Numbered from the stretch's first letter, positions 55,051 to 63,891 are shown. The stretch is DNA of 64,000 bases from an uncultured Clostridia bacterium (GCA_934177725.1 CAKPPO010000005.1:11861-75860); one strand, 5' to 3'. Notes: generated by a model not told the origin, from the letters alone. Program-made: numbers and translations.

Positions 55051-55560
55051 ATGTTAAAAGAATTTAAGGAATTTGCATTAAAAGGAAATATTATGGATAT
55101 GGCGATAGGTGTTATTATCGGTGGTGCTTTTCAAAAAATAGTTACTTCTTTGGTTAATGATATAATTATGCCTGCTATTTCTATTTTTACTGGAAAAGTT
55201 GATTTTTCAGATTTAGTTGTTACAGTAGGTAACTCTTCAATTAAATATGGATCTTTTATTACTACAATTGTTGACTTTCTAATTATTGCTTTTTCTATTT
55301 TTATTGCTATTCGTACTATTAATAAATTAAATGATAGAGCTAAACAAGATTTAGATAAAATGTCTAAAAAGAGTAAATTTTTTAAAGGTAAAAAGAAAAA
55401 AGAAGAACCTATTCCAGAACCAACAATAAAGGTATGTCCTTATTGCTTATCTGAAATAAATATAAAAGCTACAAGATGCCCTCATTGCACATCTGAATTA
55501 AAGCTAGAGGAAAAAACAAAGAAAACTACTAAGGCTAAGAAAGAAATAAAAAAAGCTTAA
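55051..55560 (+). CDS. mscL: MscL mechanosensitive channel with C-terminal zinc ribbon
   Basis: A 169-residue protein. Residues 1-105 are a large-conductance mechanosensitive channel: '[20 protein letters not shown]', '[21 protein letters not shown]' and a second helix '[20 protein letters not shown]'. The tail is extended by a zinc ribbon ('[18 protein letters not shown]') and a Lys-rich end; ordinary MscL stops at about 135 residues without cysteines. The channel releases solutes on osmotic downshock. AAAGGAG precedes the ATG and a terminator follows at 55620-55657. Confidence 0.93.
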   Translation: MLKEFKEFALKGNIMDMAIGVIIGGAFQKIVTSLVNDIIMPAISIFTGKVDFSDLVVTVGNSSIKYGSFITTIVDFLIIAFSIFIAIRTINKLNDRAKQDLDKMSKKSKFFKGKKKKEEPIPEPTIKVCPYCLSEINIKATRCPHCTSELKLEEKTKKTTKAKKEIKKA

Positions 55561-55619
55561 AATATATATAATCAAAAAGTTATAATATTGCTTATTATCT
55601 ATAATTGCAATATATGAAA

Positions 55620-55657
55620 AAAACACATCTGAAATTAAATACAGATGTGTTTTTTTA
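55620..55657 (+). terminator. Terminator of mscL
   Basis: ACACATCTG pairs with CAGATGTGT, then TTTTTT. Confidence 0.85.
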
Positions 55658-55662
55658 TTGGT

Positions 55663-55782
55663 TTATTTGCTTTTGCTCAAAATTATTGCTAATGCTATAA
55701 CTAAGGCAATTGCTATGATAGTCATTTCTAGTAGTCCACAAAATAATATGTATATGATACTTAGTAATTCTATTTCTATCAT
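55663..55782 (-). CDS. Small hydrophobic peptide, possible type I toxin
   Basis: A 39-residue peptide, starting MIEIELLSIIYILFCGLLEM, that is one long membrane helix ending in 'LSKSK'. AAGGAGGTG lies six bases before the ATG, and a small hairpin (GATGTGG facing CTCCATC) sits just before this site and could hide it. A promoter (TTTACC, 17 bases, TATACT) is at 55849-55877. Size, single helix and short basic end fit holin-like type I toxins; no antisense antitoxin was identified. Confidence 0.5.
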   Translation of the reverse strand: MIEIELLSIIYILFCGLLEMTIIAIALVIALAIILSKSK

Positions 55783-55848
55783 AAGCCTCACCTCCTTGAT
55801 GGAGTCAAACCACATCTGATTATTCTCATTTTCTATTATTGATAGTAT

Positions 55849-55877
55849 AGTATAATTTTACTTATTTGTCTGGTAAA
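55849..55877 (-). promoter_or_regulatory. Promoter of the small hydrophobic peptide
   Basis: Minus-strand TTTACC (55877-55872), 17-base spacer, TATACT (55854-55849). The rest of 55800-55950 shows no gene. Confidence 0.45.
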
Positions 55878-55952
55878 CATTACAAATTTTATTTGTTTTT
55901 TTACATCACTAGAATTATTTTGTATATTAATTCATAATCAAATTTTATCATA

Positions 55953-56005
55953 AAAAAAAATACCTCCTATTTATTAATTTCTTAATCAATAAATAAAAGG
56001 TGTTT
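55953..56005 (-). terminator. Terminator of spo0A
   Basis: CCTTTTATTTATT pairs (with G-T pairs) with AATAAATAGGAGG, followed by nine T residues. Confidence 0.8.
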
Positions 56006-56109
56006 ATTGGTATTTGTTTTTATGTTTATTGTTCTAAAATATGCTTTATAGGCATATAAATATAAATTTTAATCTTCTAAAATCTATATACTTTTTTATA
56101 ATTACTTCA

Positions 56110-56928
56110 TTATGCTGTTTTTAGCTCTAATCTTAATTTATCAGCTATCATTGCGATAAATTCACTATTTGTTGGCTTTCCTTTAGCAGCTGAAACAGTG
56201 TATCCAAAGATACTTTCTACTGTGTCTGTTTGGCCTCTTCCCCATGCAACTTCTATTGCATGACGTATTGCTCTTTCTACTCTAGAAGGAGTTGTTTTAT
56301 ATTTTTCTGCGATTTCTGGGTATAATTGTTTCGTTATTTGATTTATTATATCTATATCATTTACTACCATCATTATTGCTTCTCTTAAATATTGGTAACC
56401 TTTTATATGTGCAGGTACACCTACTTCGTGTATTACATTTGTAACAAGTGCTTCTAAATTACTCTCATCTTTCTTGCTTTCTGGTGCAAGTTCAATATAT
56501 TGTTGTTTAATTTCTCTACTTGCAAAGCTACCTTTTGCAGTTCCTGGTTCATAAAATTTAAATTCTTTTATTCTTTTCATTAATATATTAATGTCAAATG
56601 GTTTTACTATGTAATATTCCGCACCTAAATTGATAGCTTTTTGTGTTATTTTGTCTTGACCTACAGCCGAAAGCATTATGCATAATGGCATCTTCTCTAC
56701 TGGATTTGAGTTTAATGTTTCCAAAACTCCTAACCCATCTAGGTGTGGCATAATAACATCTAATAATACAACATCTGGTTGTTGTTCCTTTATCATTTTA
56801 TATGCCTCATTACCATCCTTTGCAATGCCTATAACATCCATTTCTTCGTCTTTTGACAAGTTTTCATTTAATGTCATAGCAAACTCTACATTGTCATCTG
56901 CAATTAAAACCCTAATCTTATTTTTCAC
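56110..56928 (-). CDS. spo0A: Sporulation master regulator Spo0A
   Basis: A 272-residue response regulator. The receiver domain (1-125) has the acidic pocket 'LIADDNVEF', the phosphorylated Asp57 in '[13 protein letters not shown]' and Lys in 'YYIVKPFDI'. The effector domain (about 160-272) has the diagnostic '[17 protein letters not shown]' and '[15 protein letters not shown]'. I start it at the GTG at 56928, nine bases after AGGGGG; the longer frame adds 43 residues from non-typical AT-rich sequence. It commits the cell to sporulation. spoIVB, the usual upstream neighbour, is absent here; a YigZ-family gene is upstream instead. Confidence 0.97.
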   Translation of the reverse strand: MKNKIRVLIADDNVEFAMTLNENLSKDEEMDVIGIAKDGNEAYKMIKEQQPDVVLLDVIMPHLDGLGVLETLNSNPVEKMPLCIMLSAVGQDKITQKAINLGAEYYIVKPFDINILMKRIKEFKFYEPGTAKGSFASREIKQQYIELAPESKKDESNLEALVTNVIHEVGVPAHIKGYQYLREAIMMVVNDIDIINQITKQLYPEIAEKYKTTPSRVERAIRHAIEVAWGRGQTDTVESIFGYTVSAAKGKPTNSEFIAMIADKLRLELKTA

Positions 56929-57046
56929 TTTTGTTTTCCCCCTAAAATAAATTTTTTGTAAAATTTTTACATTTCGAATTATATTATGTTTTATATAATT
57001 TTGCAATAGTTTTTTGGAAATTTTTTCAAGTTTTTGTATTTTTGGT

Positions 57047-57679
57047 TTATATTTCAATGTTTTTTCTTATATTTTTTTCTTTTATGATACATGTTTTTTC
57101 TATTTTTAATGTATTTTCCTTAATTAATTCATTTATTTTTGTTTTTTCTATATCAGTTACTTCTATTCTACTTTTTATTTTTTCATCATATATCACATTT
57201 ATAATATTAATGTTATTTTTTTCACAATAATATTTAAACTTTTCCCATTCATTATATGAGATAGTCACTTCTATTTCATACCCAATTTCTTCATTTACAA
57301 TTTTAGCTTTTTCTAATGCACTAATAGTTGCTTCTGAATATGCTTTTACTAGTCCTCCTGTGCCAAGTAATATTCCTCCAAAATATCTAGTTACTACAAC
57401 TAATATATTTGTTAATTCATTTTTAGTTATAATATTTAACATAGGAGCTCCTGCCGTTCCACTTGGTTCTCCGTCATCTGACATTTTATTTACTAATCCA
57501 TCTTTAGTCAAGATTGAGTACGCATAACAATGGTGTTTAGCATCATAGTATTTTTTTCTTATTTCTTTTAAAATGTTTTCTATTTCTTCTTGTGTTTGGA
57601 CATAATAAATATTAGCTATAAATTTTGATTTTTTCTCTACTATTTGTGCTGAAGTATTTTCTGATATTGTTTTTGACAC
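57047..57679 (-). CDS. YigZ/IMPACT family protein
   Basis: A 210-residue protein of the UPF0029/IMPACT family. The N-terminal domain carries '[15 protein letters not shown]', '[16 protein letters not shown]' and '[21 protein letters not shown]', all characteristic; the C-terminal ferredoxin-like domain is more divergent. Function in bacteria is uncertain; a link to translation or stress control is suggested by the eukaryotic IMPACT proteins. GTG start with a weak GGAAAA site. It precedes spo0A on the same strand. Confidence 0.93.
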   Translation of the reverse strand: MSKTISENTSAQIVEKKSKFIANIYYVQTQEEIENILKEIRKKYYDAKHHCYAYSILTKDGLVNKMSDDGEPSGTAGAPMLNIITKNELTNILVVVTRYFGGILLGTGGLVKAYSEATISALEKAKIVNEEIGYEIEVTISYNEWEKFKYYCEKNNINIINVIYDEKIKSRIEVTDIEKTKINELIKENTLKIEKTCIIKEKNIRKNIEI

Positions 57680-57843
57680 TTTAATTTTTCCTTGTATAAT
57701 ATATTTAGGTTTTTAAATGGATTTACCTATAAACCATTTATTTAAATTCCTATTTTATTCTCATATATAATACTAAATTTTAGCATAAAAATCAAATTTT
57801 CAAATTTTTTTCGAATTTTGGATGAGAAAAATCTTAAAATTAG

Positions 57844-57872
57844 TTGACAAGTCGTCTAAAATAAGTTAAAAT
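57844..57872 (+). promoter_or_regulatory. Promoter of the tRNA pair
   Basis: TTGACA, 17-base spacer, TAAAAT, about 20 bases before tRNA-His. Confidence 0.85.
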
Positions 57873-57891
57873 AATAAATGCATTTGGAAAT

Positions 57892-57969
57892 GGTGGATTT
57901 AGCGTAGTTGGTTAACGCGCCAGTTTGTGGCACTGGAGACCATGGGTTCGAGTCCCATATTCCACCCCA
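57892..57969 (+). tRNA. tRNA-His (GTG)
   Basis: Cloverleaf with anticodon stem CCAGT/ACTGG and loop TTGTGGC (anticodon GTG), T arm ATGGGTTCGAGTCCCAT and encoded CCA. The extra G at position -1 facing C73 is the identity mark of tRNA-His. One T-T mismatch is present in the acceptor stem. Confidence 0.95.
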
Positions 57970-57997
57970 TTTATATTTAGCATAAATTTTAATATAT

Positions 57998-58072
57998 TGG
58001 GCTGTAGCCAAGCGGTAAGGCACCAGACTTTGACTCTGGCATGCGCTAGTTCGAATCTAGCCAGCCCAGCCA
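57998..58072 (+). tRNA. tRNA-Gln (TTG)
   Basis: Cloverleaf with anticodon stem CCAGA/TCTGG and loop CTTTGAC (anticodon TTG), acceptor TGGGCTG/CAGCCCA and encoded CCA. It is cotranscribed with tRNA-His 28 bases upstream. Confidence 0.96.
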
Positions 58073-58074
58073 TG

Positions 58075-58122
58075 AAAAAGAACTATACGGACGAAAGTGA
58101 GTTATAGTTCTTTTTTATTTTT
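58075..58122 (+). terminator. Terminator of the tRNA operon
   Basis: AAAAGAACTATA pairs with TATAGTTCTTTT, then TTATTTT. Confidence 0.88.
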
Positions 58123-58261
58123 TCATATAATAAAAAAAAAACTAGGGTACCTAATCTTCTTTTATTTCTTTTAGTTTTACATATTTACTAGTAAATATGT
58201 AATTATTATTTTATAAAAATTGTTGACTTTTTAGTATATTTTTCATCTAATAATTATAGAA

Positions 58262-58350
58262 GATAAGACACCACAGAAATGTGGCGTGTCGCTAAATTTA
58301 TATTAAATCATTAATACATCTCTAACGGCCAAGCAGAGATGTGTTTTTTG
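58262..58350 (+). ncRNA. Possible small RNA with its own terminator
   Basis: Hairpin GACACCAC/GTGGCGTGTC (58267-58290), an AT-rich linker, and a terminator hairpin ACATCTCT/AGAGATGT (58316-58342) with loop AACGGCCAAGC and T-run. A TTGACT box lies upstream at about 58222. The GGCC loop is self-complementary. No reading frame fits. It could be a riboswitch-like attenuator or a separate small RNA. Confidence 0.4.
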
Positions 58351-58371
58351 TATTTTTTAAAAAATATTAAA

Positions 58372-58400
58372 TTGACAATATTACAATAATATGTTAATAT
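58372..58400 (+). promoter_or_regulatory. Promoter of the nucleoside phosphorylase leader
   Basis: TTGACA, 17-base spacer, TAATAT. Confidence 0.75.
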
Positions 58401-58406
58401 ATTAAT

Positions 58407-58614
58407 ATGTTTTAAGAGTATACCTAGAAAATTATAACTTTTTGAGCGGTATAGAATAGCAAATATGTTATTTACACAGATGTGAGATATAATAGAAGTC
58501 TTGCAGAGGAGTCTTAAATGATTTCTTTGTGAGGCTTTTTTATTAAATAATTTTCTAAGGGTATATAGAATAATAAGCCAATATATGAAAATAAAATAGA
58601 AAGAAGTGATATAA
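58407..58614 (+). promoter_or_regulatory. Terminator-containing leader upstream of the phosphorylase gene
   Basis: About 200 bases between promoter and start codon with no gene. It holds GTATACC...GGTATAG pairing (58419-58457) and a terminator-like hairpin at about 58499-58545 (AGTCTTGCAGAGGA facing TTTCTTTGTGAGGCT, with G-T pairs, then TTTTTT). This is the layout of a transcription attenuator. I cannot assign it to a known riboswitch class. Confidence 0.5.
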
Positions 58615-59376
58615 ATGATTATAGATAGTTTTGATGATAAATCTGATGCAAAAATAAATCCAGAAATAAATGAAAATGCGCCTAAAGTGGATGCTTGTAT
58701 TATAACATTTTCAAATATAATTGAAGATTATGTTTTGAAGAATTATAAATGTGAAAAAATAGGAGAATTTAAATTTGCAACAGGAATTACACCAATTTAT
58801 AAAATTATGTTTAATGGAAAAACATTTGCTTTTTATAAAACATATGTAGGAGCTCCTGCTTGTGTTGGAACAATTGAAGATACATTATCACAAATTAAAA
58901 CTAATAAATATATAGTTTTTGGAGGAGCAGGTTGTCTTAACAAAGAAATTGCATTTGGAAAAGTTATGATTCCGACAGAAGCATATCGTGACGAAGGAAC
59001 ATCATATCATTATGCAAAAGCAAAAGATTATATAAAAATAAAAAATAGTGATATTATAGCTAAATTCATGAAATTAAATGAAATACCTTATATAGAGGGG
59101 AAAACATGGACTACAGACTCATTTTATAGAGAAACATTAAATAATATTGAAAAAAGAAAAAATGATGGTTGTATATCAGTAGAAATGGAATGTTCTGCAA
59201 TTCAAGCAATGTGTGACTTTAGAAATCTTGAATTTTACACTTTTTTTACAAGCGGAGATTTATTAGATGCACCAAAATGGGATGAAAGACATAAAAAAGG
59301 AGAAATTATAGGTACGCAACATGATTCGGGTCATTTTGAAATTGCATTAGAATTAGCAGATTATTTGACAAATTAA
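58615..59376 (+). CDS. Nucleoside phosphorylase family protein
   Basis: A 253-residue protein of the PNP/UDP phosphorylase superfamily. Marks: the phosphate/ribose region 'VFGGAGCLNKEIAFGKVMIP', 'WTTDSFYRE', the substrate site 'SVEMECSAIQAM' and the catalytic Asp in 'TSGDLLDAP'. It should split a nucleoside with phosphate; the base cannot be told. A leader with an attenuator-like hairpin precedes it. The ribosome binding site (AGAAAGAAGTG) is weak. The GNAT-like gene 17 bases downstream is probably cotranscribed. Confidence 0.9.
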   Translation: MIIDSFDDKSDAKINPEINENAPKVDACIITFSNIIEDYVLKNYKCEKIGEFKFATGITPIYKIMFNGKTFAFYKTYVGAPACVGTIEDTLSQIKTNKYIVFGGAGCLNKEIAFGKVMIPTEAYRDEGTSYHYAKAKDYIKIKNSDIIAKFMKLNEIPYIEGKTWTTDSFYRETLNNIEKRKNDGCISVEMECSAIQAMCDFRNLEFYTFFTSGDLLDAPKWDERHKKGEIIGTQHDSGHFEIALELADYLTN

Positions 59377-59392
59377 AGGAGCTAGAAATTAT

Positions 59393-60250
59393 ATGAAATT
59401 TAATAAATATGAAGATATAAATTTGTTTTGGAATGATACAAAAGAATTATTAGAAAAAGATGAATGATATAATTGCCTAATGATTGGTAATTGTATTGAA
59501 GGACTTGAAAAAGGAATAAACGATTGGTTTATGGCAACTATAACAGACAACTATAATATTGAACTTATAATGTTATATAGAAAACCATGGAAACTAATTT
59601 TTTATTCTCCAACTACTAATTATTCAGATGAAATATTAGAGTTTGCAGCAAGTGAAATTTATAAATATGATAAAGAATTACTTGGAGTTAATTCAGAAAA
59701 AAGTGTTGCTAATAAATTTGCAAAATATTATTGTAATTTAAGTAATATGAAGTATTCTGTTCATGCTGGACTTAGAATTTTATTATTGGAAAATCTTGAA
59801 GATGGAAAATTATTAGAAGATATTACCTATAGAAAATGTACGTTAAATGATAAAGACACGCTGATAAAATATATTCAAGATTTTATGAAAGAAGCTTTAA
59901 ATGAAGAATACGATTATGATAAGGCTGAAGAAAAATTTAATAAATATTTTGAAAAAGGATATTATGTCCTTGAAAAAGATAATAAAATTGTATGCCAAGC
60001 AAATATAAGTAGAATTATGAAATATGGAAAATGTGTAAGCAGTGTTTATACTCCAAAAGAAGAAAGAGGAAAAGGCTATGCTTATAATTTAATTTATAGG
60101 ATTTCCAGAGATTTAATAAATAGTGGAGATAAATATTGCGTTTTATATACAGATGATAGTAATCCAATAAGTAATCATGTTTATGAAAAAATTGGCTACA
60201 AGAGAAAAAGTGATTGGGAAGATATAGATTTTATAAAAAATAATATTTAA
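59393..60250 (+). CDS. GNAT-like acetyltransferase with an in-frame TGA
   Basis: The frame from the ATG at 59393 (AAAGGAGC ten bases upstream) reads MKFNKYEDINLFWNDTKELL EKDE and then TGA at 59465-59467, and continues in the same frame as 'YNCLMIGNCIEGLEKGI' to a TAA at 60250. The long part (256 residues from 59480) has a C-terminal GNAT fold: 'VSSVYTPKEERGKGYAYNLIYRIS' contains the acetyl-CoA loop and 'YTDDSNPISNHVYEKIGY' is the usual end. The 24 codons before TGA look like genuine N-terminus of the same protein. It is either a nonsense mutant, starts internally at 59480, or reads TGA as an amino acid (Trp would fit). Confidence 0.7.
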
Positions 60251-60428
60251 AGTAATGAAAAGTTCAAGCTAGTGATGTATAAAAACTCACTAGTAATTTT
60301 ATTCCAGTTACTAGTATCTTTATTTTTTAACATTCTACTATTATGAAAAAGTCTTCTATATGCAAAAAAGAGATTACAAAAAATCTCTTTTTTACTTTAA
60401 AATAATTTGTTTCCAATAGATTTTAAAA

Positions 60429-61031
60429 CTACTTATCGCACTTATCAAGAATTTTTCTAAAAAGAGTACGAAACTCTTTTAGATTATCTTCAGTATAATC
60501 ATCAGCTTTTACTGATTTTGATAAAAGTTTATATGCTTCTTCAAATCTCTTAATTTCATCATTTGATAAAGAAATTTGCGTCCAGCATTCATTATTCTTA
60601 TAGTGATAAATAACATCTTCATATGTTTCAGTAGTATACACTTTAATGCCATATCCTACCGCTCTGCTTACATATGGATCTTTAGGAAATTGAAGTCCAT
60701 TCTCGTTATAATGAATTCCATCACTATCTACTACATAATTTCCTTTTTGCTCGAAATCTTCATAGTTTGCAATACAAATATTATTACAAACTCGATTAAA
60801 AGCTAAAAGGTATCTAAACTTGTCATACCCTAATTCTTCCTGAACTATTCTTTGCGATCTCTCATTTAGCCTTCCATGTTTGATTTGCCCTAACATAACT
60901 TTATATTCTTCTTCAGTAACATGACATACCATTATAGGATTTGCTTTCCGATATTGCTCATTGACAAAATCATATAATGACATATTCAATTCCCTATCTT
61001 CGTTTTCAAACATAACAATTATTTTTCTCAT
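60429..61031 (-). CDS. Hypothetical protein, 200 residues
   Basis: A soluble, charged protein: 'IIVMFENEDRELNMSLYDFV', 'HVTEEEYKVMLGQIKHGRLN', 'FRYLLAFNRVCNNICIANYED' and 'YVVDSDGIHYNENGLQFP'. I recognise no family, motif or membrane segment. AGGAAGTA precedes the ATG. It stands alone, convergent with the GNAT-like gene, in a segment that looks accessory. Codon use is ordinary for the window. Confidence 0.6.
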   Translation of the reverse strand: MRKIIVMFENEDRELNMSLYDFVNEQYRKANPIMVCHVTEEEYKVMLGQIKHGRLNERSQRIVQEELGYDKFRYLLAFNRVCNNICIANYEDFEQKGNYVVDSDGIHYNENGLQFPKDPYVSRAVGYGIKVYTTETYEDVIYHYKNNECWTQISLSNDEIKRFEEAYKLLSKSVKADDYTEDNLKEFRTLFRKILDKCDK

Positions 61032-61209
61032 ATTACTTCCTCCTTAATAAATTTATTTGTTGTTTACTTGTCATCTATGCCAAACTCCCAAAGGAGATTA
61101 TAAAAATTAATTAGCTATTGCTAAACTTTATGCGAATTGTATCATCTTTTGGTTTAAAAGTAAATGAAAATTGGAATAAAAATATTACAAAATCTTTTTC
61201 TAACATTTT

Positions 61210-61866
61210 TTATTCTACTTCAATACTTTCCTCATTTTCTAATATTTCGTACTCTACCTCATATTTATTAAACATTTCTTCTATAAATTTATAATCTGGT
61301 GGAAATGCTGGATTATCCATATGGATTGGTATTGTTAATGTTGCTCCTACTTCTTTTGCATATAAAGCTGCTTCAAAAGCTGACATTGTTAGTCCATATC
61401 CAGTTACAGGAACACATAAAATATCTGCTTTATAATCATTTTTAAAACAAATTGTATCACTTGTTGTATATAGTCTATTTTCTCCATCATCTATAATATA
61501 TCCGACATTTTCATATATTTCTTTTCCACCTTTTAATAATGGTTGGTAACCATGTACTGCGTGTACTGCTTCTACTTTTATATCGTCTAATTCTATAATA
61601 TCATTTTCTTTTATAATATTTATATTTAAAGTTTTATTTGCATCTTGAACTTCTTGTGTAGAATATATCTTTATATTATCATTTATTTTTTCTAATATTT
61701 CTGTATTACAATGGTCTATATGTTTATGTGTTATTAATATAATATCTACGCTATTCCATACATCAAAATATTCTTCTTTATATTTTAATGTACCTGGATC
61801 TATTAGTATTTTCTTTCCTTTTGTTTCAACTAATAAACATGATTGTGGGTATTTTGTAATTTTCAT
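61210..61866 (-). CDS. MBL-fold metallohydrolase
   Basis: A 218-residue metallo-beta-lactamase-fold protein of the UPF0173/ascorbate-6-P-lactonase-like type. The metal site is 'ILITHKHIDHCNTEIL' (HxHxDH), with further histidines in 'VEAVHAVHGYQP' and 'IPIHMDNPAFPP'. Substrate unknown. AAGGAGA is eight bases before the ATG. It follows the alpha/beta hydrolase gene by 22 bases and belongs to a same-strand run from 63.9 kb down. Confidence 0.88.
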   Translation of the reverse strand: MKITKYPQSCLLVETKGKKILIDPGTLKYKEEYFDVWNSVDIILITHKHIDHCNTEILEKINDNIKIYSTQEVQDANKTLNINIIKENDIIELDDIKVEAVHAVHGYQPLLKGGKEIYENVGYIIDDGENRLYTTSDTICFKNDYKADILCVPVTGYGLTMSAFEAALYAKEVGATLTIPIHMDNPAFPPDYKFIEEMFNKYEVEYEILENEESIEVE

Positions 61867-61888
61867 AATTTTTTCTCCTTAATCTTTA

Positions 61889-62443
61889 TTATAAATAATT
61901 TACTATTTCTTCAAAAGTGTCGTATCCACTCTCACTATTAATATGTCCACCATTTGGTATTAAAATTTGCTCTGTTGCTATTGTATCTGCAAATTCTTTC
62001 TCAACTTCATATTTTACATACGGGTCATTATTTGAGTAAAAACAAATAATCTCATTTGTATATTGTTTTACATCTTGTAGATTATCAAAATACATTGATT
62101 TATTTACATTATCATATTCTTCATTTATTCCTAAATAATTATTAAATCCACATACAAATATTAATTTTTTAACTTTTATTTTGTTTTCAACTAAAAATTT
62201 TGAAATGAATATTGGCGCTATACTATGTGCTATAATTGTTGTATTTTCATTTATTAATCCTAAATTCCAATAATACTTTAATAGTTTACTCCAATTTTCA
62301 TAGTTTTGATAACCCACTCCTATTGGAAATTGTGGCACATATACTTGCTTTCCATCATCCTCTATAAAATCATGTAGCCAACTAAACCAATTTCCAAATG
62401 GACTTCCAAAACTTCCGTGTATTATAAAATAATTTTCTTCCAT
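61889..62443 (-). CDS. RBBP9/YdeN-type alpha/beta hydrolase
   Basis: A 184-residue small serine hydrolase. 'YFIIHGSFGSPFGNWFSWL' is the oxyanion region, Ser in 'IIAHSIAPIF' is the nucleophile, Asp in 'YSNNDPYV' and His in 'IPNGGHINSESGY' complete the triad. RBBP9-like hydrolases act on small esters or amides; the substrate is unknown. Start at 62443 behind AGGAG; a GTG four codons earlier overlaps that site. It lies nine to twenty bases after the SDR gene, in the same run. Confidence 0.88.
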   Translation of the reverse strand: MEENYFIIHGSFGSPFGNWFSWLHDFIEDDGKQVYVPQFPIGVGYQNYENWSKLLKYYWNLGLINENTTIIAHSIAPIFISKFLVENKIKVKKLIFVCGFNNYLGINEEYDNVNKSMYFDNLQDVKQYTNEIICFYSNNDPYVKYEVEKEFADTIATEQILIPNGGHINSESGYDTFEEIVNYL

Positions 62444-62463
62444 AATTAACTTCACTCCTATCT

Positions 62464-63201
62464 CTATTTTAATAATGATCCACCATTTACATTTAGATTT
62501 TCCCCATTTATATAACTTGCTTTATCAGATATAAAAAACAGTACTGCATTTGCTATATCTATAGTTTCTCCTAATCTTTTTAATGGATTGTTTTCTTTTT
62601 GCTCTTCTATTTCTTCATCTGTCCATCCGTATAATGCTAGTGGTGTTATTGTTAAACTTGGACTTACTGCATTTACTCTAATTTTATATTTTGAAAGTTC
62701 TAATGCACTAGCTTGAGTAAAGTTTATAACTCCCGCTTCTGCCGAACAATAAGCACTTGCTTCTACACATGGCTTTGTTCCTAATCTTGATGCTATATTA
62801 ACTATACTTGCATTTTCACTATTCCTTAATAATGGAATTGCATGTTTTGTACAGATTACTTTTCCAACTAAATTAACATCTAATATTTTTCTAAAATCTT
62901 GTATATCAAATGTTTCTATGTAACTATCTATATTAGTACCTGCATTATTTATCAAGTAATCTAATTTTTCTATTTGATTAAACATTTTAGCTACTTCATC
63001 TTCATTAGATACATCTGCTTTTATAAATGTAACTTTTTCTTTATATTCTTCAAATTCTTTTTTAGTTTTTTCATAATTTTCTTCATTATGACCATAATTT
63101 ATAATTACTTTAGCACCATTTAGTAGTAATTGCTTAACAATTTCTTTTCCTATTCCCGATGTTCCTCCAGTTACTAATGCTACTTTATTTTCAAAATCCA
63201 T
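62464..63201 (-). CDS. Short-chain dehydrogenase/reductase-like protein lacking the catalytic Lys
   Basis: A 245-residue SDR with the cofactor loop 'VTGGTSGIGKEIVKQLL', 'DVSNEDEVAKMF', 'LINNAGTNID', and the active-site Ser in 'IVNIASRLG'. The expected YxxxK reads 'AYCSAEAGV': Tyr is present but the Lys position holds Glu. The end 'ASYINGENLNVNGGSLL' is typical of FabG-like SDRs. Loss of Lys should weaken or abolish normal oxidoreductase activity. AAAGG lies upstream. It sits between an unknown protein gene and the alpha/beta hydrolase. Confidence 0.87.
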   Translation of the reverse strand: MDFENKVALVTGGTSGIGKEIVKQLLLNGAKVIINYGHNEENYEKTKKEFEEYKEKVTFIKADVSNEDEVAKMFNQIEKLDYLINNAGTNIDSYIETFDIQDFRKILDVNLVGKVICTKHAIPLLRNSENASIVNIASRLGTKPCVEASAYCSAEAGVINFTQASALELSKYKIRVNAVSPSLTITPLALYGWTDEEIEEQKENNPLKRLGETIDIANAVLFFISDKASYINGENLNVNGGSLLK

Positions 63202-63238
63202 AATTTTTCAGAACCTTTCTTTATATTTAATATTATTT

Positions 63239-63880
63239 TTATTTAGTTAAAGATGAATTCTCTTGTATTGGAATCAATCTAGTTTTTATAGTATTTATAA
63301 AAGCACATTTATGGTTTATTTCAAATGTTTCTGTGTCTGTTATTAACTTATATTTTATACATAAATTAGGAATGAACTCATACTTATCACTTTCATAATT
63401 TCCATATTGAGTATCACTTTCTGTATAACTACCTTTTAACATGTTATATAATAATTTCCATCTATCACAAGAACCTACATCTATTTCTTTTGTTTTATCT
63501 GCATTATTAAATATTGTTTTTTCTTTCATATCTATTTTATTAGAATTAATTTCTATCTTATTATATAAATCTTGTAATATACCATCAGCAAAATATTGAT
63601 TTAAAGCTGTTTTTATACATTTATCAATATCTGTATTCTTATTTATAACAGCTAATCTAACAGGCTTTTTTTCTTTGTAAAAAATGATTGCTTTATGCTT
63701 ATTGGTTATATTTATATCTTGATTGCTAGTAGTTATTATGCAATTACAATTTTCTACTATTTTATATTCATCAAAAGCAATTTTACCATTTTCAAAACCA
63801 TCGACGAAAGCACCATTAAAACATTCATATTGATTTTCATATTGTTCTGTCCATAAATCTATACTCTTAATTGTTTCCAT
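63239..63880 (-). CDS. Hypothetical protein, 213 residues
   Basis: Start METIKSIDLWTEQYENQYEC at 63880 behind AGGA. A soluble protein with several Cys ('ENCNCIITTSNQ', 'VGSCDRWKLLYNML') and no recognised family. It lies between a partial gene at the right edge and the SDR gene, all on the minus strand with short gaps, so it is probably part of the same operon. Confidence 0.6.
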   Translation of the reverse strand: METIKSIDLWTEQYENQYECFNGAFVDGFENGKIAFDEYKIVENCNCIITTSNQDINITNKHKAIIFYKEKKPVRLAVINKNTDIDKCIKTALNQYFADGILQDLYNKIEINSNKIDMKEKTIFNNADKTKEIDVGSCDRWKLLYNMLKGSYTESDTQYGNYESDKYEFIPNLCIKYKLITDTETFEINHKCAFINTIKTRLIPIQENSSLTK

Positions 63881-63891
63881 ATACATCAATC

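Noticed and set aside
56940..57010. Spo0A box before spo0A
   Set aside because: Only a partial match (ATTTCGAA) is present, too weak to claim.
56929..57057. A 43-residue N-terminal extension of Spo0A
   Set aside because: Spo0A homologs begin at the receiver domain and AGGGGG precedes the GTG at 56928.
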